A stretch of DNA of 64,000 nt from CAZGHF01 sp043797305 (GTDB lineage: Bacteria; Patescibacteriota; Minisyncoccia; UBA6257; GWB1-50-10): positions 1 to 64,000 of the forward strand of contig JAZDPW010000024.1 in NCBI GenBank assembly GCA_043797305.1. The letters run 5' to 3'. The position numbers and the translations under genes are program-made. Within the stretch, counting starts at the first letter, position 1; each line of letters starts with the position of its first letter. Of this stretch, positions 25,191 through 34,280 are shown piece by piece. The notes under the pieces are model-generated. The model had not been told where the DNA came from. It saw nothing but the letters and a program-made list of their open reading frames with translations, and made no database searches.

Positions 25191-25696
25191 GGAGTTACGG
25201 TCGCTTTAATTCCGAGCACGACGATTAGGTTCCCCGACTCGTCTTCAAGATAAATTTCCCTCTCTACAGGTCCCACGCCGGCCGGACCGTGGGCAGCCGG
25301 GTCAAAAACCACCGAAATAACGGTTTCTTCCCCGGGCTCTATAACGCTCTTCAACGGCGGCACGAACCCACCGTGCCCCGGCATTCCGAAGGGACCAATT
25401 CTCCCCCCGCCGTCTTTTAAGAAATAGGCGGCGGTACACATACAGGAAGTGTACATTCTCTCTATTTTTACGACCTCGCCGCTCCCGTTCCTGATTTTGA
25501 AGTCGTGACTGACGTCACCCGAGGCCATGCTGATTGTTCCGAAGTCGAAAGACCGTTCCTCGGACACGATTGCGGAGCTTATGTCGGCACGGAAGTTTCC
25601 GCCGACTTCCGGCGCCGGCTTGGTAAGGAGTATGAGGCCGAGGCTTCCCAGGATAACCACCGCGGCGATTATTAACGATTTATTTTTTGTATTCAT
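25187..25696 (-). CDS. DUF1573 extracytoplasmic protein, first in the redox operon
   Basis: 169 aa. An N-terminal signal anchor (about 7-25), then an immunoglobulin-like domain with the DUF1573 pattern FDFGTISMASGDVSHDFKIRN and a cysteine pair SCMCTAAYF. DUF1573 proteins are secreted and often sit next to thioredoxin and CcdA genes, and the CxC could bind copper. First gene of an eight-gene run ending near 20322. Confidence 0.8.
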   Translation of the reverse strand: MNTKNKSLIIAAVVILGSLGLILLTKPAPEVGGNFRADISSAIVSEERSFDFGTISMASGDVSHDFKIRNGSGEVVKIERMYTSCMCTAAYFLKDGGGRIGPFGMPGHGGFVPPLKSVIEPGEETVISVVFDPAAHGPAGVGPVEREIYLEDESGNLIVVLGIKATVTP

Positions 25697-25723
25697 GATT
25701 TTTTACGGTTAAAAACAAAAGGC

Positions 25724-25737
25724 CCCAAAATTTGGGT
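25724..25737 (-). terminator. Terminator of the 131-aa gene
   Basis: Short A/T-flanked stem CCCAAA/TTTGGG followed on the minus strand by TTTTGTTTTT. Confidence 0.55.
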
Positions 25738-25775
25738 CAAAAAACGCGCTAAAGCGAACTTTCGAGGGTTCGGCT

Positions 25776-26171
25776 TCAACGCGCCAAAGCGAAAGTCGGG
25801 CTTGTTTCCAGAAGCGAAAACCACCTTCTTATTTTCCGCAGGGACGGCGATTGCTCTCCGTCGCTTCCGGATGAACCCGAGAAAAACGGAACGGCAAGAA
25901 CGGTTTTCCCTCGCAAACCGATTAGGGACGAGGAAAGAAAACCGAGAATCAGAAAAAGAGTAAGAAGTCCGAGGTTATTGAAAACGGCGCTCGAAAAGTT
26001 CTTGAAAAAGCCGATGTGAAAAGAGGCGAAACCAAACAGGTTTTCCGGACAGGCCGCTCCTTCCATAAGCGAGACGAGGCAGTGAGCCGAACCGTTCGCC
26101 ATCACCGAAAAACCGAAAAGAGCCACCAGGAAAAAGCTCGAGAGTAAAATAGATTTCAAAACAAACTCCAT
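25776..26171 (-). CDS. Unknown membrane protein (131 aa), two helices
   Basis: An N-terminal helix (about 4-24), a short loop with two cysteines (HCLVSLMEGAACPEN), and a second hydrophobic segment near 55-85, then a Ser/Gly-rich and basic tail. This arrangement is common in small CPR membrane proteins; no family recognised. The ATG at 26171 is chosen because TATAAT ends 6 bases before it (leaderless pattern) and the upstream codons overlap enolase. Confidence 0.55.
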   Translation of the reverse strand: MEFVLKSILLSSFFLVALFGFSVMANGSAHCLVSLMEGAACPENLFGFASFHIGFFKNFSSAVFNNLGLLTLFLILGFLSSSLIGLRGKTVLAVPFFSGSSGSDGEQSPSLRKIRRWFSLLETSPTFALAR

Positions 26172-26193
26172 ATCATAATTATACACCGGTTTT

Positions 26194-27390
26194 TCAGGAA
26201 AACAAACGGATGAACTCCCGAAACTTGGATAACCTTTCTCCGGCCGGGGCGCCGATTTTGACGCCGTAGGCGCCGGCTGCTTTTGCAAAATGAATCAGGA
26301 AATTGTCTTCTGTCTCCCCCGACCGGTGCGAGACAATACACTTTAATCCGTTCTCGTGGGCCACCGTCATTGCCGCGCAGGTTTCCGAAACGGTGCCGAT
26401 TTGATTAGGTTTTATTATTACGCCGCCTATCATCTTCCCCGCGGCCGCCGCCTTGATGAGCTCCAGGTCGGTAACCGTAAGGTCGTCGCCTATCACCAGT
26501 TTTCCGCCGCCCGAACCCGAAGAAAGTTTCACAAAACCCGTTCCGTCGTTCTCGTCAAAGGGGTCTTCAATCGAACGAAGAAGCGGTGCCTTCCGGAAAT
26601 AATCCGAATAAACACCCTCAAGTTCGCTCGAAGTGAGTTTCTTCCTCTCAAAAACGTAATAACCTCCTTCATAAAAACTCGAGGCAGCGGCATCAAGTCC
26701 GAGAGAGAATTCTCCGGCAAGACCGTTTTTCTCTATTTCCCCGCCCAAGAGTTCAATCGGCTCGAAGTTGTTCTTAAAGTCCAGGGAATAACCGTTTTCA
26801 TCGCCGAGCTTCAGGTTCGGCAAGCCGTACCGCTCTTTCAGGGTTTGCCCCACCGATTCGTAAAGTCCCGAAAGCTTGCGGCAGGTTTCGGCAACTTTCC
26901 CCTTCGACTCGGCCACGACCAAAAATTCCTGGATATCGAGGTTGCTCTCGGCATGAACGCCACCCTCGATGAAATTGGAAAAAATCCGGGGCGGTTCCGA
27001 TTCGGCACTGCGGGGGAAAAACTCGCTTCTTAACGTCTGCCAAAGCTCAAGCCCGTTTCCGCCCGCAAGAGCGCGGGCGAAAGCGAGCGACAAGCCAAGC
27101 ATCAGATTCCCGCCGAGCTTGGCTTTGTTCGGCGTTCCGTCGAGAACGATAAGAAATCCGTCAAACTCCTTGATATTCCCGAAATCTTTTCCGACAAGCT
27201 TTTCCTCTATGTTTTTGAGAGCTTTTTTCGCTTCATCCGGCGGCAAAACCGCCGCCTCCCGGCTGCCGCGGCTCTTCCCGGAAGGGATTTGGGCGAAAAA
27301 TTCGCCGCCCCCGGCTTTAATTCCGACTTCAATCGTCGGCTCTCCCCGAGAATCCGATATTCGTTTTAAAATTACGTCGTCAATTTTCAT
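26194..27390 (-). CDS. eno: Enolase
   Basis: 398 aa, a little short of the usual ~430. Signature pieces: DSRGEPTIEV at the N-terminus, a loop HAESNLDIQEF, metal ligands in SLGLDAAAS, EDPF and GDDLTVT, the active-site lysine in IIKPNQIGT and the C-terminal SHRSGETEDN. It converts 2-phosphoglycerate to phosphoenolpyruvate. Phosphoenolpyruvate synthase and glycerate kinase lie a few kb on, so the window holds several lower-glycolysis steps. It begins 2 bases after the Nramp-like gene ends. Confidence 0.92.
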   Translation of the reverse strand: MKIDDVILKRISDSRGEPTIEVGIKAGGGEFFAQIPSGKSRGSREAAVLPPDEAKKALKNIEEKLVGKDFGNIKEFDGFLIVLDGTPNKAKLGGNLMLGLSLAFARALAGGNGLELWQTLRSEFFPRSAESEPPRIFSNFIEGGVHAESNLDIQEFLVVAESKGKVAETCRKLSGLYESVGQTLKERYGLPNLKLGDENGYSLDFKNNFEPIELLGGEIEKNGLAGEFSLGLDAAASSFYEGGYYVFERKKLTSSELEGVYSDYFRKAPLLRSIEDPFDENDGTGFVKLSSGSGGGKLVIGDDLTVTDLELIKAAAAGKMIGGVIIKPNQIGTVSETCAAMTVAHENGLKCIVSHRSGETEDNFLIHFAKAAGAYGVKIGAPAGERLSKFREFIRLFS

Positions 27391-27392
27391 TC

Positions 27393-28793
27393 CTATGTTA
27401 TTTTATCGGCAATAATCCTGACTGCAAAGTAAATGTAGAAAACGGCCGCAAAAATCATGACGACATTCACGAGCAAATTCGGCCTTAATTCTTTCGGCAA
27501 ACGCCGATTGTTCAAAAAGATAATGAGAGGGGTGTAAATCGCCATTACGAATCCACCCAGAACGGCGCTTATGGTTAAGAGAACCAGGGGCTGCTCCAGA
27601 GGAATTAAGAGAGCGTTCAAGACGACGATTCCGACAATAAGACCGTAATAAAGCTGACTCAAAGAAAGTTTTTTAAACCAGGAAAAATATTTTTCGAAAG
27701 GACCGGTGCGAGAATTAACGAATAAAATGTCGCTTACGATTCGGGTGAAGGCGTCTATTACGGTCCACATTACTGAAAAAAGCATCAGGAAAGCCATTAC
27801 CAGAAAGACGTTGAATCCTATTTTCCCCCAGTGCTCGCCGAAAATATGCGCCTGGACGACGGCTACGTTAAGACCCTCGGGCACGAGACCGAGCGGCGTA
27901 AGAACGACATAAGCGTTGATGCTAAGAAGAAGAAGCGTAATCAAACCCAAAAACCAGAAAATAACACCCTGGTCAATGAGCACGTAGCGCATCCAGGCAC
28001 GCCAGCGTTTGATATTTTCTCGGCTCGGATTAAAAGCGTAACCGGTAGCCGCAACCGCTTCCGGCCTCGCCGTAATCGGATTGATTATCCGCCCGACATA
28101 ATGACCCATGCCGGCTTGCTTGTCCCGATACCAAAGCGAAGTGCAAAGATTTAAGAGACCGCCGGCGCCGGCAAAAACAATGGCACCCAAGAAAACACCC
28201 AAATCAATGCCTTCCGGAATCCAGCCGAAGTTCAGGGCTCCCTTCAGGCCGGCAAGAAGAGAGCTTCCATCAAGCGTGAAAAAACTTATTGCAAGCAACA
28301 AAACAAAAAAAGCGGGTACGGTGATTTTGAGTGTTTTTTCCAAAACAACGTAAGCAATCCGGCCGGCAAAAGTCAGAACCAAAACCAAGCCGAGAGTTGC
28401 CCAAGCCCAATGAAGATAGCTGCCGAAACCGAAAAGTTCGCGAAGAGTCGTGCCCATGGCCGCCGCCCAGCCGGGCCAGATGTAGAGAAGAATTGCCGAA
28501 ACCAGCCAGAAAGGAACGAGCCACTTCCAAGATCGGGCGGAAGTGGTGAAAAAACTTTCGCCGGTCGCCAAAGCGTGGCGAGCCACTTCATAGTTTATGA
28601 AAAACTGGAGAGTGATGCCCAAAACCGCGGCCCACAAAAGACCAAGACCGTATTTGGTGACAAGATGCGGCCACATGATAAGTTCGCCCGTGCCGATGGC
28701 AAGACCCATAACGACAATGCCGACGCCAATAGACCTGCTCCAATGAGGCGCCGGCGGCAAGTCTCTGATTTGCAGGGGCGTATATTCGCTCAT
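27393..28793 (-). CDS. Nramp-related membrane transporter lacking the DPGN motif
   Basis: 466 aa, about eleven membrane helices. The overall pattern (two inverted five-helix repeats, long helices separated by short loops) follows the Nramp/APC fold. The first helix reads GLAIGTGELIMWP where canonical metal transporters have DPGN, so the substrate may not be Mn/Fe; Nramp-related Mg or other transporters also lack it. Co-operonic with D-2-hydroxyacid dehydrogenase (ATGA overlap at 28790) and with enolase downstream. Confidence 0.7.
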   Translation of the reverse strand: MSEYTPLQIRDLPPAPHWSRSIGVGIVVMGLAIGTGELIMWPHLVTKYGLGLLWAAVLGITLQFFINYEVARHALATGESFFTTSARSWKWLVPFWLVSAILLYIWPGWAAAMGTTLRELFGFGSYLHWAWATLGLVLVLTFAGRIAYVVLEKTLKITVPAFFVLLLAISFFTLDGSSLLAGLKGALNFGWIPEGIDLGVFLGAIVFAGAGGLLNLCTSLWYRDKQAGMGHYVGRIINPITARPEAVAATGYAFNPSRENIKRWRAWMRYVLIDQGVIFWFLGLITLLLLSINAYVVLTPLGLVPEGLNVAVVQAHIFGEHWGKIGFNVFLVMAFLMLFSVMWTVIDAFTRIVSDILFVNSRTGPFEKYFSWFKKLSLSQLYYGLIVGIVVLNALLIPLEQPLVLLTISAVLGGFVMAIYTPLIIFLNNRRLPKELRPNLLVNVVMIFAAVFYIYFAVRIIADKIT

Positions 28794-29785
28794 TTCACCA
28801 GATTCACCGGCTTACCCGCTAAAAATCCTTCGATGTTCTCGAGTGTCTTTGCGAGAATCCTTTCCACTGCTTCCTGGGAATTGAAGGCGGTATGCGGCGT
28901 TATCAAGACATTGGGCATCCGCATCAAGACATGGTCCTCGAGCATCACTTTCATTTCTTCGGAGTCGCGTTTTTCTCTCGCAAAAACCATTTCCTCTTTG
29001 ACTTCCACTTCTTCTTCAAGAACATCCAATCCTGCCCCAGCCAAAATCCCCTCCTGGAGAGCCAAAACCAGAGCTTCCGTTTCCACGATGCCGCCCCGGG
29101 CGGTATTTACCAGATACGCTCCCTTTTTAATGAGGCGGACGTTGTCTTTGTTGATGAGGTGATGGGTTTCTTTCGTATAGGGGCAGTGAATGGTGATGAC
29201 GTCGCTTGAAGATAAGAGTTTTTCAAGCGGGATATATTCGTAACCCTGCTCTTTGGCGAATTTCTCGTCCGGATAGACATCGGTCGCAACCACTTTCATT
29301 CCGAAACCTTTGGCGATTTTTATCGCCTCCTTGCCGATGCGGCCGGTGCCGACAACACCGAGCGTTTTCCCCTTCAAGTCCGTCCCCCTCAAACCCTCAA
29401 ACTGAAAAGAGCCCGTTTCTTTTATCCGGTCCACGGCGGCGTAAATTTTCCGGGTGAGATTCAAAATGAGGCCGAAAGCGAATTCGGCAACGGTATTATC
29501 GCCGTAGCCGGGCACGTAAGCGACCGGAATGTTGCGCTTTTTGCAGGCCTCGAGGTCGATGTGGTCAAAACCGGTGGAACGGGTGGTAAGAAACTTCAGA
29601 TTCGGAAAATGCCCCAGAACTTTGTCCGTCACCCGCGAGCTACCGAAAACGGAAATAATTTCAAACGAGTTATCCTCGGGAAGATTGTCTTCGTTCAGCG
29701 TTTCCTTACTCAAATAAACGTCGCCGAGGCGCTTCTTGATTACTTCTTCCTCCCATCCTTCAATTTCAAAAAAAGCAATCTTCAT
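28790..29785 (-). CDS. ldhA: D-2-hydroxyacid dehydrogenase (D-lactate dehydrogenase-like)
   Basis: 331 aa. Rossmann motif GVVGTGRIGKE, conserved Arg in NTARGGIVET, catalytic Glu region (AGLDVLEEE) and active-site His in LITPHTAFNS. The family reduces 2-ketoacids with NADH; pyruvate to D-lactate would regenerate NAD+ in a fermenter. The residue pattern NTARGGIVET matches D-LDH better than phosphoglycerate dehydrogenase. TATAAT ends 8 bases before the ATG, with no Shine-Dalgarno sequence, consistent with leaderless mRNA. Confidence 0.85.
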   Translation of the reverse strand: MKIAFFEIEGWEEEVIKKRLGDVYLSKETLNEDNLPEDNSFEIISVFGSSRVTDKVLGHFPNLKFLTTRSTGFDHIDLEACKKRNIPVAYVPGYGDNTVAEFAFGLILNLTRKIYAAVDRIKETGSFQFEGLRGTDLKGKTLGVVGTGRIGKEAIKIAKGFGMKVVATDVYPDEKFAKEQGYEYIPLEKLLSSSDVITIHCPYTKETHHLINKDNVRLIKKGAYLVNTARGGIVETEALVLALQEGILAGAGLDVLEEEVEVKEEMVFAREKRDSEEMKVMLEDHVLMRMPNVLITPHTAFNSQEAVERILAKTLENIEGFLAGKPVNLVK

Positions 29786-29901
29786 ATGTATCTATTATAC
29801 AACTTATCTAAAAATCTTTCGGAAGAATATCCTCACCTTAAATATAAAGCTTTGCCACAACGTGCGACCAAGGTAGAAGTATTTTTTGAGATACCAGAGG
29901 T

Positions 29902-31650
29902 TCATAAAAATTCCGCTTTATAGCACGCATCGCAATAAATAATTTCCGGTTTCTCGGGCGCAAATGTAGTTTCGAACTCGTTCGTGCACCGTCCATTATG
30001 ACCGTGCCCAACACTCTCACACATACAAGCTCTATGCCAAAGACGAAAACCGTTCCGCCAGGAAAACCGTTCGGCAAGCCGGCAATTCGGGCAGAGCCGC
30101 GGCAGAGTAATATTCATATCGCGGTAGAACGCCAACTCTTCCGCGGTAATGCGGAATGCGGTTACACACTGGTCGGCGCAGGTGCCTTTATGGGCGCAAC
30201 CAATAGTCTCTTTCGTAATGGAATCACCAACATCCCGAATGTGATCGGGTAATTCCTCCGGTACCAACGTTATCTCATATGACCGCCGTTCCGGTTCACG
30301 CCATTGCCATCCTTCGGCAAGCGTTTCCGCTTTCGTTTTCGGGTACCACGGGAATGCGAAGGTTTCATTATAGGCATATGCAGAAAGCTCGATCGGGAAA
30401 AATTCGCCGTATTTGTAGATACGTCCCTTCTTATCGCGATACGGCACCTCATCCATTTGCCGCCGGATGCGCCCGATAAGCTGTTCGTATTTTTCTTTCG
30501 TATACTGTTTGTTCAAGATGCAGTGTTTCTTGTTCCGCATGCTGATACACCCGAACATATCCGACGAACCGACTACCCAATCGCAATACCATACGTCGTG
30601 GCTCCGGCCGCCCCCCGCTGAAAAGAATATTCGTTGATTGTTGCCGGTGATAGCCATGGTTTCGTACATCAATTCCGAAGTGTCCCCGCCCCCACTCACA
30701 TCGTAGCTGTCCTTCAAATTTAATCCCCCGAAAAACAGGTATTTGCAGTTTTCCACGCCATCAAGCGCTGAAAAGCAGGTCTTGCAATTTTTCGCGTCGC
30801 GAATGATGTCACCGGTTACGTTTTGGCTATTCAGCACGTGAGCGGGGCGGTGCGGGGTTGCAAGATACAACTCCCGGAATTTTTTCTTGGCTTCCTGTAA
30901 TTTTTTATAACTCCCCAAATCCCACGCCGTGAGGCGGGTTCGATATTCTTCTTTTGAGAATTGCTTGTTGAAAAGGCAATACTTTTTCTTGCGGAGATTC
31001 ACGCACCCGAAGCAGTCCGAGCAACCAACGCAGTTATAAAGAAACGAAGAATCAAGACATTCATCGGAGAAATACCCGTACCGAACCCGATACATCCGGT
31101 TCGAGTGGAGAACTTCGTAGACGGAGTCAGAATTGTCGGCTACATAACAATCGAAGGCGTTCCGAGAAAGGAGGAGGGCGTAGCAATTCTGCGCATCTTC
31201 TGAAAAATAAGACCAAAATACATTGAAGCAATTTTTCAAGTTTACCGAAGCGTGGGAGAAATCGCTGTTAATAATATTCGTTGCTCCTGTTAGGGCCGGA
31301 CGCGGCACCGCCTCCATAAGACGCCGATATTGCTCAAAGAACGGTTTCTTGAAATCATAATCCCGGCCGTAATCCATGGGATCCCATTTATCGGATATGT
31401 AGCACTCGCGACAGTACACCGTAAAAGGTCCACCGGGGGCGTGAATTGTGATAATCGGCTTGCCACACAGGTCACACTTACGGCGATACAAAGAAATATA
31501 TTCCCGCCACGCCATCCGGCGCATGTTCCGGCACTCCGGGCAAAACGTCGGCGGCGGGACATCAACTTTCCTGTAGAAATCAAAATCTTGAGCGTCAATG
31601 TTAAATGATGCTTTGCAATTTTGACAAACTTTTGTTTCAGAAGCAGACAT
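29902..31650 (-). CDS. Large zinc-ribbon protein of a CPR-type family (582 aa)
   Basis: Repeated treble-clef or zinc-ribbon pairs: KVCQNCKASF...FCPECRNMR, CDLCGKP...YCRECY near the N-terminus; LCPNC and YCDACY near the C-terminus. The middle holds two internal repeats, each with LRKKKYCLFNKQFSKEEY or MRNKKHCILNKQYTKEKY, separated by about 150 aa of Cys/Tyr/Phe-rich sequence. I know this architecture only from CPR genomes, where function is not assigned. ATG at 31650 chosen over an upstream TTG. The first zinc pair also appears in the small upstream ORF at 31656-31754. Nucleic-acid binding is a guess. Confidence 0.7.
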   Translation of the reverse strand: MSASETKVCQNCKASFNIDAQDFDFYRKVDVPPPTFCPECRNMRRMAWREYISLYRRKCDLCGKPIITIHAPGGPFTVYCRECYISDKWDPMDYGRDYDFKKPFFEQYRRLMEAVPRPALTGATNIINSDFSHASVNLKNCFNVFWSYFSEDAQNCYALLLSRNAFDCYVADNSDSVYEVLHSNRMYRVRYGYFSDECLDSSFLYNCVGCSDCFGCVNLRKKKYCLFNKQFSKEEYRTRLTAWDLGSYKKLQEAKKKFRELYLATPHRPAHVLNSQNVTGDIIRDAKNCKTCFSALDGVENCKYLFFGGLNLKDSYDVSGGGDTSELMYETMAITGNNQRIFFSAGGGRSHDVWYCDWVVGSSDMFGCISMRNKKHCILNKQYTKEKYEQLIGRIRRQMDEVPYRDKKGRIYKYGEFFPIELSAYAYNETFAFPWYPKTKAETLAEGWQWREPERRSYEITLVPEELPDHIRDVGDSITKETIGCAHKGTCADQCVTAFRITAEELAFYRDMNITLPRLCPNCRLAERFSWRNGFRLWHRACMCESVGHGHNGRCTNEFETTFAPEKPEIIYCDACYKAEFL

Positions 31651-31655
31651 AATTC

Positions 31656-31754
31656 TTATGTAAAACAAGCGAAATCCTGAGCGAAGGCGAAGGGCTCCAG
31701 CTCAATCGTGAACGATTTTTTACAATTCTGACACCGTTTATTCTCCGAAATCAT
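31656..31754 (-). pseudogene. Truncated copy of the zinc-ribbon N-terminus (32 aa) carrying a REP
   Basis: A short ORF begins MISENKRCQNCKKSF, matching the start of the following 582-aa protein (KVCQNCKASF) at the DNA level too. After about 20 residues it runs into a REP sequence (31676-31694) that encodes EPFAFAQDF, then stops 5 bases before the large gene. TATAAT ends 8 bases before its ATG, so it may carry the transcript start for both. Confidence 0.55.
31676..31694. repeat. REP-type palindromic sequence
   Basis: CCTGAGCGAAGGCGAAGGG, the form of the widespread bacterial REP unit. Located inside the short zinc-ribbon ORF. Confidence 0.6.
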
Positions 31755-31841
31755 CAACTAAAATTATACCACCGTGTTCACCAAACCCATTAAGACCTGT
31801 TTACGATAAATACTCGCCATTTATCGTGTTAAATCAAGAAG

Positions 31842-31873
31842 ACGGGGTGTTATGACATGTCATAACACCCCGT
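31842..31873. repeat. 32-bp perfect loop-less palindrome
   Basis: Perfect dyad centred on GACATGTC, arms 16 bp, just downstream of the PEP synthase stop (31904). A T-run follows on the plus strand only. Another inverted repeat ACGATAAAT/ATTTATCGT lies at 31803-31827. Confidence 0.7.
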
Positions 31874-31903
31874 GAAGCCTTGTTTTTTTCCGCTTACTTT
31901 GCC

Positions 31904-34276
31904 CTACTCTACTTTTTTGATGGCGACAATTGTCCTGATAACCGTATCGGGGTTCAGGGAAATGCTTTCGATTTTTTCCTTGACCAGGAATTTGGCGAAC
32001 TCCGGAAAATCGCTGGGCGCCTGGCCGCAGATGCCGATGTACTTTTTCCGCTTGCGGCACTTTTCGATAACTTTGCTTACCATTTCTTTCACCGCCGGGG
32101 AATTCTCGTTCCCGATGCGGGCGACGATTCCCGAATCCCGGTCGAGGCCTAAGACGAGCTGGGTTAAATCATTCGAACCGATGGACATACCGTCGCAAAC
32201 ATCCAAAAATTCGTCGGCAAGAGACACGTTCGAGGGAATTTCGCACATTATATAAACCTTCAGGCCGTCTTTGCCCCGCCGCAGGCCGTTTTTCGCCATC
32301 ACCGCCAAGACTTTTTTGGCTTCTTCCGGCGTCCGACAGAAAGGAATCATGGCGACGGCGTTTTTCAAACCGAACTTCTCGCGCACCCGCCGCAACGCCT
32401 TGCATTCCAAGCCGAAGGCTTCTTCGAATTTCGGGTCATAATAGCGCGAAGCGCCCCGCCAGCCGAGCATCGGATTTTCCTCGGCGGGCTCGTAAAGTTC
32501 GCCGCCGATGAGTTTTCTGTATTCGTTCGTCTTGAAATCCGAAAAGCGGATTATCGCCTCCTCCGGGTAAAAGGCGGCGGCAATTTTGGCGACGCCTTCA
32601 GAGAGCTCGTCGACGTAAAACTGGGTTTTGTTCCGATAACCCGGCGTCAGGGAATCTATTTTGGCAATCAGCTTTTTATCTTTAATTTTCTTGTAGTCAA
32701 TGAGCGCGTTCGGGTGAATTCTGATGTGCGATGCAATGATAAATTCCAGCCGGCCCAGACCCACTCCCTTGACCGGCAAGTAATGATTTTTGAAAGCTTC
32801 GTCCGGCGAGCCGATGTTTACCATCACCTTGGTTCTCGTCTTCGGAATTTTGTCCAGGTGGTGCTCCAAAACCTCAAATGGGACTTTGCCGGAGTAAACC
32901 AACCCCTCGCCGCTCGAGACGCAGTCGACGGTGATGACCGCTCCGGTCTTGAGCTTCCTTGTCGCGTTTTCCGTCCCGACCACGCAGGGAATGCCGAGCT
33001 CGCGCGAGACGATTGCCGCATGCGATGTCCTCCCACCCTTGTCGGTCACGATGGCCGAGGCAATTTTCATAATCGGCTCCCAGTCCGGGTCGGTAATGTC
33101 GGTTACGAGCACCTCGTCCTTTTTGAATTTTCCGATGTCTTTGACGTCTTTTATGATTTTTGTCCGGCCGGATGCGATTTTCGTGCCGACGGCAACGCCG
33201 GAGACAAGAACTTTCCCCTTTCCCTTAAGATGATATTCGAGATAAAGCTTCTTTTTGCCCAGGGAGTGGACCGTCTCCGGTCTCGCTTGAAGAATGAAAA
33301 GTTCTTTCGTCTTGCCGTCCTTCGCCCACTCGATGTCCATCGGCTGGTAATGTCTGTAAACGCGGGAGAAATATTTTTCTATAATCATGCTCCACTCGGC
33401 GAGTTTGATAATTTCCGCTTCGTTCAAGGAAAAGGAGTTCCTGTCGCGGGCGGAAACTTCCGCCAGCTTCGTGCCCGTCTTTCCGTAAACGAGTTTTATG
33501 TTTTTGGGGCCCAGGTTTTTCGCAATAACCGGATGAAAACCCTCCTCAAGCGTCGGTTTGAAAACGATAAATTCGTCCGGCGTCACTTTCCCCTGGACAA
33601 CCATCTCACCCAAACCGTAGGAAGAGTTTATGATAATAACCTTGTCGAAACCGGTTTCGGTGTCGATTGTAAAAATAACGCCCGATGAAGCGATGTCCGA
33701 ACGAATCATTCTCTGAACGCCGACCGAAAGCGCTACGTCAAAGTGGGAAAATCCCTTATCGGCCCGGTAAGAAATCGCCCGGTCGGTGAAAAGCGAAGCG
33801 ATGCATTTCCTTACGGCTATTGCGAGTTCCTCTTCGCCTCGAACGTTCAAATACGTTTCTTGCTGGCCGGCGAAAGAAGCGCCGGGCAAATCCTCCGCCG
33901 TTGCGGAAGAGCGGACCGCCACATCAACTCCCTTGCTGTACTTTTTTTCCATCCGGCGGTAAGCCAGATTGATTTCCTTGGTTATTTCCTTCGGCAAAAC
34001 AAGCGACAAAATAAGCGTCCGAATCATCCGGCCGCGCTTTTTCAAATCGTTGACGTTTTTGAGGTTTAAACCCTTTAGAATCTCCTTAATTTTGAGGTCG
34101 GCTCCGTTTTCCTTGAGGAAAAAACGGTAAGCGGCGGCGGTAAGAGCAAAACCGTTGGGAATTTTCACCCCGAGTTTTGTAAGGTGGGAATACATCTCGC
34201 CTAGGGCGGCGTTTTTGCCGCCGACTTTCGGCACGTCTTTCATTCCAATTTTCGAAAACGGGAGGATAAATTTCAT
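31904..34276 (-). CDS. ppsA: Phosphoenolpyruvate synthase
   Basis: 790 aa. N-terminal nucleotide-binding domain (GGKNAALGEM, RSSATAEDLPGASFAGQQETYL), swivelling phosphohistidine domain with GGRTSHAAIVSRELGIPCVVGT (catalytic His), and a C-terminal TIM barrel with SIGSNDLTQLVLGLDRDSG and CGQAPSD (catalytic Cys). It makes PEP from pyruvate and ATP, or runs in the glycolytic direction in some CPR models. It is 4 bases from the glycerate kinase gene, so the two form a unit producing and using three-carbon intermediates with enolase. Confidence 0.92.
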   Translation of the reverse strand: MKFILPFSKIGMKDVPKVGGKNAALGEMYSHLTKLGVKIPNGFALTAAAYRFFLKENGADLKIKEILKGLNLKNVNDLKKRGRMIRTLILSLVLPKEITKEINLAYRRMEKKYSKGVDVAVRSSATAEDLPGASFAGQQETYLNVRGEEELAIAVRKCIASLFTDRAISYRADKGFSHFDVALSVGVQRMIRSDIASSGVIFTIDTETGFDKVIIINSSYGLGEMVVQGKVTPDEFIVFKPTLEEGFHPVIAKNLGPKNIKLVYGKTGTKLAEVSARDRNSFSLNEAEIIKLAEWSMIIEKYFSRVYRHYQPMDIEWAKDGKTKELFILQARPETVHSLGKKKLYLEYHLKGKGKVLVSGVAVGTKIASGRTKIIKDVKDIGKFKKDEVLVTDITDPDWEPIMKIASAIVTDKGGRTSHAAIVSRELGIPCVVGTENATRKLKTGAVITVDCVSSGEGLVYSGKVPFEVLEHHLDKIPKTRTKVMVNIGSPDEAFKNHYLPVKGVGLGRLEFIIASHIRIHPNALIDYKKIKDKKLIAKIDSLTPGYRNKTQFYVDELSEGVAKIAAAFYPEEAIIRFSDFKTNEYRKLIGGELYEPAEENPMLGWRGASRYYDPKFEEAFGLECKALRRVREKFGLKNAVAMIPFCRTPEEAKKVLAVMAKNGLRRGKDGLKVYIMCEIPSNVSLADEFLDVCDGMSIGSNDLTQLVLGLDRDSGIVARIGNENSPAVKEMVSKVIEKCRKRKKYIGICGQAPSDFPEFAKFLVKEKIESISLNPDTVIRTIVAIKKVE

Positions 34277-34280
34277 GATT

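Noticed and set aside
32714..33688. 324-codon plus-strand frame opposite PEP synthase
   Set aside because: Shadow; no recognisable domain.
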